Below are positions 34,301 to 46,300 of a stretch of DNA of 64,000 nt, in pieces; position 1 is the stretch's first letter, and each line of letters opens with the position of its first letter. The notes under the pieces are model-generated. The model worked only from the letters and a program-made list of their open reading frames with translations. It was not told the DNA's origin and did no database searches. The stretch is taken from the NCBI RefSeq assembly GCF_037975245.1, contig NC_092575.1:1319001-1383000 (forward strand), in the 5' to 3' direction. The DNA comes from Apostichopus japonicus. Taxonomy: Eukaryota > Echinodermata > Holothuroidea > Aspidochirotida > Stichopodidae. The position numbers and the translations under genes were made by a program.

Positions 34301-37300
34301 CATCACCAAAATGGGTCATTATTCTCCCTTATTTAAAAACAGAAATTTTATATTATAAACATTTTTAAAACCTCTCAGATTTAATTTAAAAAAAAGCATC
34401 ACTAAAGTGTGTTCTTAAGTTGGCATTTACATTTGTTTAACCGTCTTGAGAAACTAGTTAAAGTTAGAAAAAAGGCAAGTACATTGGTCACAGTTGGACA
34501 TGGTCTCCAAGGTTGTTCAAAACATTGAGACCGTCTGAAACCGAGTTGCACATCGTTTGCAGTCCTTGCATTAATTTGTCTTTGATAGTTTTCTTGATGA
34601 ATAATCATCACAAAATGGGCCATTATTCTCCTTATTTCAAACCAACAAATTTCATACTATAAACATATTTAAATCTCTTAGATTGAACTCATATACAAAT
34701 CACTAAAGTGTGTTCTTGAGTTGGCATTTAAATTTGTTTATTCCATTCTAAACTATATAATATAAATAAGGATAGATAAATGCACATTCTAATATCTTAA
34801 TTCATCTCTTTCACCACCAGTAATTTGCCTCCAACCTGACTACTTCTATCACATACAAATTTTTCTCAAATTTAAGATTTGAAGTAAAAGAACAAACATG
34901 TACTTTCAAATAATGAAAAATATCTGTAGACCATAACAGCAGTGAGAAGATCATTTAATTTATGTTAATTATATACATTTAATTTATATTGATCATTTTA
35001 CTATACCCTAATTCTCAGCATCAGGAGATGGCTCAAAATCCTCTTTCTCCAAAACAACCGTCTCTACTATGTCCTCATCTTCATCCTCTTCTACAGATAA
35101 ACCAGCAACAGGAAAACGTAAGTATCATCCCCCCTATTACCCCCACCCCATCCATTCTTCCCATCTCCAACTCAACCACTCCCATAACACCTTTTTTGTC
35201 CTATACATGATGTGGACAAAATAAAAAGCAAACAATGTTTCAAAACTTATCATTCCAAATAATTTCAGCTTTCCATTTTGATTTACTTGTGGTTATGTCT
35301 AACTCTAAATGTATAGCACATAAATTGACCCGTAGCTCCGGACACCATAAGTGACTGCAATAACTGCCAAAACAAATTTATATTTGAGGAAACAAATTCA
35401 TAAGTAAAAATATTTTTTCATCCCCAAAACTTGCTTTTTTTTTTTTCTTTTTTTTTCCACATTAACCAAATAACTTGAACAAATTAATTTGGATATTTTT
35501 GGGTCCTTAATTCTTGCAAGTTGACCTTTTCATAGCATGTCGGAAAGGTTTGTCCATTCTTCTGGTTAGGTAAATGTAAAACTTTTCAGATAGTAACTGA
35601 AGTTGGTGAAATTGTCTCCCCCCCCCACTCCTCCAACCATTAATAAAATGGTGTGTGCAATATTTCATTTGCAAAAATAGTGAAAAGGTAAACTTATTGT
35701 TTTTCACAAATTTATTGTATTGGCACACACAGTTTTTATTGGTTCGTTCAATAGTTGCCTTGTATTAGAAAAATTGTGATTCAATATTTTGTCTGTAATT
35801 TTTGACCTATGCATGACTCTTTGTTTTATGGAATGTTAGTTTCACAGTTTATGAAATGTTGCCTTCCAGATTTTCCTGAATTGTTTCAAACAAATTTTTT
35901 CTACCATGTGACTTGTTTTTATATACTTGGTGATTTTCAGTTTTATGAAAGAAATGGAAGGGGATGTTTTGTTGATGGATTTTGAAGTCATCCTTTGTTT
36001 TAGCAGAAAGAGTGATGCATAAATTATGTTGGGTGAAGTTCTACCCACCATGCAATTTCTTGCATTGCATTCTATGCATTTGTACAGACTTCATCAAATT
36101 TTGTTAAAATTTCTTGGCATGCTTGCGAATTAGACAGGAGTTTCCTTGAGAAACTCTAGCACAGTTCTGGACACTTCTCTGTTGAATTTTACAGTCATTT
36201 ATTACATTTCATAAACGTTCATAAATCGGAAGGTTGTGCAGGAAAGTTTTCAGTTTGTATAGTTTTGAAGGTCAAGGTTTTCTAATATTAAAATATACCA
36301 GAGATTAATTTCCATCTTTATCTTTTGTTCCCACTTGAGCCCTATACAGTACCTCACATCCCTCTGTAAAATATCATCAAGGCTTTTGTTTTACACGTCT
36401 AATGTTAAGTAATTGCTCTTGTAGTCTTGTTCAATTACACTAAATGAGAGCAAAGATATTGGAAGCGGGGTTAGAAGGATGGTGGGGGATGGGGATAAAT
36501 TTTCCCTAATAGTACCATTACATCAGTTGTTACAGGCTCACAGCATCTGTACAGTCTTGTAGTTACACTATTAAATCTGACAGTTTTTGAATGGCGCCTG
36601 TGTGAACATTACAAGCACGCTCAAGTCATAATTCTAATAGCATCGTGAAACTTACACATTTTGAAAGGAATGTTTAAGAGACATCAGTGTTTGAAACATG
36701 TACACTCACTTTAACCAACTTTTGTGCCTGGTGGGATGTTGCATTTTGTTGACTTGCATCCAATTTCATGCTTTTGCATTCAGACCTAAACTGATTTCTA
36801 CATGCTTTCCATGTTAGTTGCATGTCTGTATATTAGTGTATGCATGAACATGACATTTGAAAAGTTAGTGGTATATGTATTACCTCAACGAAAGTATAAA
36901 ACACCTAACCAAATTTGCCAAATGTTCACAGAAATTCACTTAAAAGTACTTTTGAAGTCTGTTTACAGTCCTTTATATTTTTTATTTTGTTAGCTTCTAA
37001 GAATTAATTTTCAAACTATTTTTTGTTAGCTACAAAAGTCACTTTGAATAGGAGTGGAAAGTGAAACAGTTATTAGTGATAGACCATTTGAAGTCCTTCT
37101 GGCTTATTTGAGGGCAATAGTGAAATTTCTTTCATCTATGAACATGACTGTAGGTAGCCTAGCAACATGTACCTGTTGGCAACATGTCTGTAGCCTATAG
37201 CAACATGTAACTATTGGCAACATGTCCATTACCCAGCAACATGTTATTTTTGGTTACACATTTTAATGTAACATATCTGTCACCTAGCAACATGCACCAA

Positions 37301-40300
37301 TTGGTTACAGAGTCAAAGCTAATCAAATATTTATCAGTTTTCTTGTTTGTATGGAGGAAAATTTTCATCATTTAACTAGAACAAAAGACAAATTTCATTT
37401 TGTTTTAATCAGTCAGAGTGTTTTGGCTTATAAATGTCCAGTTCCAGACTGAGAAAATTCATTTATAAAATTTGTATACAAGGTTTTAGCATGCTAAAAT
37501 TTGAGACTGGTATGTTAAAACATCACAGACTACACTACCCTAGAGCATGTAGGTTTAAATGGTACCGGTAGGTGTTGCATGAGATAAAACTAACCCAATA
37601 TTTAATAACTCGCTATAGAGTCCAAGAATGAATGATATATGGCTCTCCCAAGTACAAATTGATTTGTGACATGTTTTTAATATTTCAGCAGTACGTTTAT
37701 GAGATGACATGCATGTTTGAAGCTTGCGTGGTACAGAGTTTAAACAGCATATGTGACACTTGTTAGAAAGTGCGTGTCCATTTGAATGAGAGACACATTG
37801 CATGTAAAATATTCAAAGTCCGAATGTTTCAACACATCAACCATATTTACATTTTGTATTCGTCATACAAAGCTAAATTATGCATTCATTTGCATGTCAG
37901 TTCACAACCGTAGTGCCACATTGTGTTAATGCACATATCCCTATGACTGATGAATGCAAAACATTGCCCTATGCATGCATATCTGCATGAATTATCATAT
38001 CATTACATAAACCCATAGTTTGTGAGCCAGAACTACTTCCATACTCCACCCTCCCTCCCTCCTCTTGCACTCTCCCATGCCCCTTTGTTTACCACTACTA
38101 AACTAATTACATAGACCAAGTGTTTCTACTTGGCCAGCAGTTCACTACATGTCCAACCCATGGCAGATTTCAATTTCAACATTATTATCACAAAATATAA
38201 AAAGAAGAAAGGCCAAGCATCTCCACGGCTACTTACTATCAGAGATATAGATTTCTTTATACTGCCACCACTTTCATCTCGATACTGAAAACTATTTGTA
38301 CAATGTGACACTCCTCAGTGATGTGGTGGGGGAGGGTTGAAGTGAGTGGGTGGGTGGGTGTTGGACTGATCTTGGGGATTTTCCAAGGCTCAGGTATTAA
38401 AATTATTGTTTAAAAGTAGTTTGTTTCTCCATGAAAGAAAATTTATTCTAAAAAGTACTTATGATTCAGAACATCTATCCGGATATCAAACATACAGCTC
38501 AGTCTATGCATATAGTTAGTGCTTCAGCTTTTGCAAATTTGTATGATAGCTTGATACAAATCTATAATTTCAGAGGGGAAAAAAACCATCTTGAAAAGTG
38601 TAGAGATCTTGAACTACAAGTTTCACATACTGGGTTTGAGATATGCTATCTACTGTTTGTTTTACTGTTGGGGTTCTTAAATGGCCAGTGATTGGCATGT
38701 TTGACAACTGTCACAGTGTTTATATCAGCTATTTATCAACATGTAGAAAGAACTAAATGCCTCTTGGAGCAATTTCCACCGATGAATATCAGAATCTCAT
38801 ATCAAGAAACCAAGAGAAGTGACCAATTATTTAAAGCAACTGTTTAATGTTTGATCATGCTGCAAAAATTCAGTCGACTGTGTATCAAATTGAAGAATTG
38901 TTTGATGGGAGGTTGGGTGGTGATTAAGTAATTACGCTGATGAATTATATCGTCCAGTATATAAAGATTCAAAAATACTGGAAGCATCTTTAAAACAACA
39001 TACTGCCCATCAGTATCGATTGTCTTTCTATCATGATAGGACAGATGATGAAAGTGTCAAACACCAAGGATGGTTGATTGACTGTGGAAGTTGGCGGGGG
39101 GGGGGATGTGGCTTTAAGAGTGGTAAAATCTATTTTTAACACAGTTTATTCATAAGTAACATAGAAAGAAATTCATCCAACAGAAGTCTCATGATTGTCA
39201 AGACTTGTTAATTTTATGGTTGTTTTTAATATGTATTTGTTTGGAGTAGAATTTACAAACTGTCAACTGTTTGAATTGACATTTGGTATAGGTAATTTGC
39301 AAAGACTTTACTTACCGAAGAAAGCAACGCATCGCTTTAAGTGATTACTGGCACCTTTTCAAGGGTAGCGTAGACATTTATAGCACCCCAGGTGATTTCT
39401 GCATACGAATACCGGACAGGACCGCTGCCTACAAGATGGCTTGCATGGCTGAAATTCCACAAATATTAAAATGTAATAAGAAGCCTCACTCTAGGTGCAC
39501 GAACCAAGTGGCTGATATATAGGAAAACAGCTGACCAGATTCATATGTTGGTGACCATAGTTGATATATGCTAAACAGGACTTTATACCTCCAGATGTGA
39601 CTGGATAAAAACATGGATTAGTAATTGTAGATTGCTGGTAACAGCTTATTTGGATTATTGGATGTGGTAGGAATGATAGTGAGGTAGGCTACATGCTGAT
39701 GTCATGATCGGACAGTTTACGTGACTTACGTAAAGTCTGTACGCAGTAGGAAGATATTTGGAGTTCGTTTTTGAAGTTCATTCCTAGATGTTATTCCAGT
39801 AACTGATCAAATAATTTATCTAGCATATTCTAAATAGGCTAACAGCAACTGTATAGAACTTTCTGCTTACAGCAACTATAGAGAAGTATCTTGATTGCTT
39901 TGATGTAAGTCAAATCTGAAGTATAAAAACCTTGAAGTTCCCAAAATCTTATTTGTAACTATGTTCTGTTAGTTTGCCCTTATATATATTTATATATATT
40001 ATGTATATATATATATGTATGTATATATGCCCTTATATATTGAATACATATAATATATATATTATATATATATATGATTTAAAGATATATCTATATATAT
40101 TATGTACATTTATATATTCCCTTATATATTTTATATATAATATATATATATTATATATATATTTAAATATAAATATATATGTATATATTTATACTCATAT
40201 TTCCATGTTAATTATACTATTATTCATCATAACACCTATCTCACCCATTTTTCAAGACCAGCGTATATGGTATGCGTGATATGTGTAGATTACTGTAACA

Positions 40301-43300
40301 TTAACAATTTTATCCTTTTATCACTAAAAACGACAACAGCTCAATCAAAGTTCCAGCAGGAGTTGGAGGAAAAGAAAAAGAAGAGAGCTGAACAGCAGAA
40401 GTTGGAGCAAGGCAAATGGAAGTCAGACCAAGAAGCAAGGTAGTGAATATTCAACTTGTTAATGAGGGGGCGGATCCTATCTACTGCCCCCAGATGAAAT
40501 CATCCAACACTATTAAGATGCTTTTAACCCACATGGTGGGTAACAAACAATGTATGCATATTCAGCAGCTGCAATACATGCATTCAACCTATGTCATAGG
40601 ATCAAGGAATGAATATGCATACTGTTTGGTATTCAAGATGATGTGTGATTAATGATTAATAATATAGCTGTTGTACAAGTTGTACAAGAACCAAATAAAA
40701 ATAAAATCAACATCCAACAGGAAAGGACCAACATTGGCACCATACCCCTTCATTTATATACCCACACTATCTTAACAATATTTATGTGCTTGGTGTGAAA
40801 TTAGGTACTATTGAGTTGATGCTATTAGAACATACTTTCCTCCATTTGAGTTCTCATACTTTGGTGTTATACTCATTATATAGGGTGACTTGAGGACTCT
40901 CAAAAGTCCACAGTTATGCATTTTGCTGCTTTCTTCCCACATTCAGTGACCAAATGTTCTCACTTTTGATACTTTTGTTTACACCAGGAGAAAAGCTGCT
41001 TATGAAAAGAGGAAGAAAGAAGAGGAAGACGCCCAGAAGAAAAAAGCTTCACTGATGGATAAGTTTGGAGGAAAGGCCACGTCAGTTGGTCCGATTGGAC
41101 CAAAGAAAACGGTCGCCGGCGGCAGTACCAGGATGATGGTCCAGAACCCAGCCACTATAAAGGCCAAGCTTCTAGAGTGGAGTCAGAGATGCGCAAGAGG
41201 TTATCCTGTAAGTTGAAAGTTCAAACCTGAAAGTATCGTTGCAGTTTGATTGAGATAAGGGTAATTAAAATAGGTCATGTGGTGGAAAGAGGAGGAGGAT
41301 GTTAGATATGTCAAGATATGGCCACGTATCACATCAATTTAAAGCTAAGAGAATCGTTGCAGTGAAATTGGGGAAGGAGGGTTGGGTTGGAGACAGGTAG
41401 GCCCAAAATGTTGACCTCCAAACTGACAGCTGAATTAGTTAAAGCTAAGGAGTGGGTGGTATCAGGAGGGAGGTTAGAGGAAAGTTAACGGGGGAGGGGG
41501 GGGGGGGGAAGGAGAGTCTGAGTTCATTACATGTTTCTATGAATCATCCAAATTAATTTGTAAGTATTGTTTTTGATTGAATTGCAGTTCCTTCAAATTA
41601 TCAAAGAAGTTCCTGTAGTTTGTCTGCCTCAGTAGTTTAAGAATTTCCTGTGATCGTTACTTCATTCACAAGACTTAACTTCCGTGTTAGCTGTGCGACA
41701 TTGAAAAGGAACTCAAATATGTGGTGTGTTCTCCCCGTAAAACATTCCAATATGTTCTCCTCCTTCTCGTTCCAGAATGTGACGATACAAAATTTTTCCT
41801 CCAGTTGGTGTGATGGGATGGCATTCTGTGCCGTGGTCCACTCTTATTATCCCGATGCCTTTGACTTCAACTCGCTTGACCCTCAAAACCGAAGATTTAA
41901 TTTTGATTTGGCCTTCGATACAGCGGAGTAAGTCTATCAAATGAACTTGGTGACAAAAAGGTTATCGAATACTTTACTACTGGACTTGGTAAATGCTTTA
42001 AGGGTCAAGGGTCACCAGCATTTCCTGCAAATTCAAGCCAATTATCAGAGTAGAAATGCACGTTTTGGTTTTATGGTGTTAAGAACCATGGGATTGTGAG
42101 TCATCATTACACATAGTGGAGATTAGTTTAGATCACTAGAAATGCTTCATGCATATTCATATGAAAAGCTCCTTCCTTTGTCAGATATCGGTAGATATAG
42201 GTAGTCAAAATTTGGAAATTTGGAAAAGATTATGAAATTGCTCACATCATGCTTCTGAAAAAAAGAATGGTACATCCTTCTCTTCAGCGACTTGGTTCAT
42301 CCATCATTGACATTGAAAGCCATCGGTGGTATAAATTTTTGTTGATGATTTGAAAGAGGTCCATGGATGACTTAAGAATTAAGTTTTAAATTGCATGCAC
42401 TCAAGGAATGAGCTATATGGTAGAACAGCATACCATAAAATCATTTAATCAATGAAGCCGTTGGGAGATTCTTTCAATTACCTCTGCCCGAGAGGACAGG
42501 TTTATAACGGGTCATTTCATATTTACCATTGAGTCAAGTAATTGCCAGTGATTTTACTGAGTCTAGTGCAAAGTCATGGACTTGAATCGCAGTATTAGTA
42601 GAACTTTCGATGCGGGAAAACGTCACAATGTTGTTGGAGTTACTGTACTGGACATTTCAGTGACTTGAGTCATGGCTGGTTACATCACTGTCAAAAGATT
42701 AATTGCTGATTGATCACATTGACTCATCTGAAGGAGGAGGTAATCTGTTTATAGTAACCAAGCACTGACTGATGTCATTGTCAATATTTTACTCTTCAGT
42801 TTCATTTGATTTCAATAAAAAATTTAAAAAATATTTAAAGCAAAATAAGGGCTATAAAACGTACACTGAGAAGGAAGATAAAATGTTGATGTTAAAATGT
42901 AATGTAAAAGCTTCATAATTAAAGATTGGACATTAGTCTTATAACAAAGATGTTAGTGCTTCTGTTTGAATAGAGATTCGAGCAGAGTATTCAAATGAAG
43001 AAAAAATATTTCTGAAGAATTTGCATGATGAAAAATATTTAACCTCTTAACTACTAAAGGTAAATATGTAACTATCGGAAGTCAAAACCAAATGACATTT
43101 GATGCTTTATCTCGTAAACGAGTTTGGCCGGCTACACCATTGTACTCTCTTCATACTTAAAAATGTACCCCGACCCTCCCAAGGCATTGAGTGCTCCGTT
43201 TTTAAGTGCGATAATCTGATAATTCCCCTTGTCACATTCGTCATAACTATAACTGAGTGTATTGTTTTACTCCCCCCATGTAGGAAATTGGCGGACATTT

Positions 43301-46300
43301 ATCCTCTGTTGGAAACGGACGATATGATCATGATGAAGAACAAACCGGACTGGAAGTGTGTCTTTACCTACGTCCAAGCTCTCTACAGAGGACTACACAA
43401 AGCCGCAGGTCAAGTCCCGTCATGAACAATGTGCATCGTCCAATTTAGAAATACCAGTCTTGCATGCCACGTCAAATTTTGGAATGCGGTGCATTTTGCA
43501 TGGGTCTTTTTTTCTCTTCTCCATTTTGAAATCTTTCTAGCTTTATACAGCTTTTCACCGAAAATCAATGAAACTTTTTTTTTCTTAACAAGAAGGTTAA
43601 TGAATGAATATATAAATAAATGAAAGAAATAAAGAATAAGTCAAATTTAACTGCAAAAAATGATGTGTATTATCCCTCCTTGATCTTGCCAAAAACATAT
43701 TTCCGGAAAAAATGTTTAGACTTTTTGTCCTAAATTTCATCTCGGATAGCTTGATTGTGGTGTGCTTATCATTTTTTAAATTTTTTTTATTATTAGAAAC
43801 AGTTTTTTTTTTATGATTAGAAACAGTTTAAATTTGGACAGATTGTACAAATTCTTTAATTTGATGTAAGTTTGATGGTTCTAGCTCTTCCATACATATA
43901 AGTACAGTAAAGTGAAATCAATGTGAATAATTTGTGATAAACAAATTTGGCAAAGTCGCTGTAACACACAGAAATCTTGAAATTACAAATTCTTTTATAT
44001 AAATTCTTATTTGTAACAAGAAAACCAGTTGCTTTTTGTTGATAAGTTGGAGAAGAAGAATTGGATGATCTTCACCTTGGAAATATCTATCCAAACAAGT
44101 GAAGCTATTTTTCCCTTATGAGATTTATAACAACCAAAGCTATACAATTGTTTTTGTGGTTTTGCTTTATTTGGGGGTTAGGTGGGGGGGGGGAGTGCTG
44201 GGTGGATTCATTATTGGAGCACACTAATTTGAAGAGACAATGACCCTTTAATATCTTTTATTTTGTATAAATTGGTGCTAATGCATAAATATTGCCAAAA
44301 CTTTTTTAATACAGCAAACTCAGTTTTGTCTATTATTTTTTTTTCCCTTCTCTGTTTCATTCTTCATTTGTAGAGCCTGTGCAATGTTATATGTATGGTC
44401 TTTTCAAACGTTAGGTTAAACCTGCACTTCGGAATAATATTGAATATATTAAGATAATAACTTTAAAATATTTATAATATATTAAAATAGATTAAAAGGA
44501 GTCATGGTTCATTGTGCTATAAAACAAGGATTTTTAAAAATTTTATTGTGAAAGTTATCACTGTACTACTAAGGTTTTAAGATATGGTTGTACGACTTTT
44601 AAATTGTACTTATAGAGAACACATTACACAGTCATAGGAAACGGAAATAATGACAAAGTTTAAATTCACCATTCTAGTGAAACCGTTTTAGTGCTCATAT
44701 TTGTTTTATACAAGACAGAATTCAACACATCCCTTATCAATTTTAGATTAATGGTCTCCCATTTATTTTCTACTTGTCATTGTACCAATTTTCAGAAATG
44801 TGGAAACAAATTCCTGTTTTTTGAGCACAAAGAAGACTGAAGCAATTAGCATTTCAAGTAAAATCTGCACAGTTTTTAACATATTTTTTGTTCTTTATTC
44901 TTCAAACTGTAATGAAACCAGATAATAAACAAAAATACAACATGATCAGCATCAGGGAAGTAAAGTATATATTTCCAGAATAATTTGCCTCTTTTTATTC
45001 TAAAAGTCATGTTGGAAGCGTTGCCTTTAATCCTCTTTAGTCTCTGTCATTACCAGGTATTAAGCTCTCTCCTTCTCCCATACAAAGCTATTTGTCACTG
45101 TTAGATGGGATATTGATATATTATTGATTATTTTGGATTTTGAACCTGATCGAAGAGTCCTACATCAGTCAATAAGTATGAGAACAAGAATGTTAAAGAT
45201 GATTATTTTTGTCTCCATGCTATCTGGCCAATGCAATTTAATGTTACTTTCTTTCTATCTTCTTCAATCTCTTCTTTTCCTGTACAGGGAAGCTGTTTCT
45301 TGATGTTACTATACTTTCTGTTATTTTCATTCTCATATTTGTTCATATCAGTCAGGGGTGTCGTTGCAGATTGGGGAGGGAAAGGAGGATGATGTGGGGG
45401 CAAAGAGGGTGCGGGAGGTGATACTTAATGAAGGTCTTCCATGATTTCTTCAAATCATTTTTCATCTTCAATCTATTGTTGACAGAGCATGTACCTGGAC
45501 TTTTCTCTTGTGATGTCGAACCTGTGTATTTTTATGGTGGGAATTGCTTAGAGGTTTATTTAATACTGCAGTGAATAGTAGGTTTTTTACCTTCATTATT
45601 TTCATTTGATAGATGATGCTTTCTTATCAGTTGTTTAGTTGAAAATGTTTCTTATAGATTAGTTTTGATAGTCTGTAGTAGTATATTTTGTCGTTGCTCA
45701 GAACGATATAGATGTATTTAAGTGTCATATTTTGTCAAGATGAAAATCTAAGTGAACCTGTGCATGAAATAAAGAACTTCAGGCATTAAAATTTGGCTAG
45801 GAAATTGATTGATTTTCGACTAGGTACACAATTGATGGGCTTATATTTTACACCGATAAATTATGTATGCTGTTTAGGACCGTATTTTCTTGAAAAGTTC
45901 ATATAATTGTATTGTATTTTATTTGTGTACTTATGATATTATCTAAATCTCACCTAAAATAATGAACCTCTGTTACGGTCACAAATTGATTTTTTTTTAG
46001 TAGAAGTGACTTGTCAATTAATGAAAGCCCTTACATTTAAGGGCGCTTTGAGCCTATTTTGTTGGGAGTGGGGGTGGGGTGGGGGGAAGTGCTATATAAT
46101 ATCTTCAATGTATGTATTTACATATATCATTCCTTGCATAATATCTGTCTGTTTAGGTTTCCATACCTTACGTCTCCAATTAGCTAGTACAGTCTAACAG
46201 AAGATTGGCTGTATGTCATCTCATTTAGGATGGGGGAATATCAGTTTGATGAAAAAGAGTTTGATTGACTAATTTTACTAATAGGGGAAACCCTTGTTTA

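Larger units (their letters stand above)
35118..40339. other. Long intron without a visible exon
   Basis: AT-rich, with the AGCAACATGT repeat and the TATATA tract. No open frame with good splice sites in phase 1 was found. Confidence 0.5.
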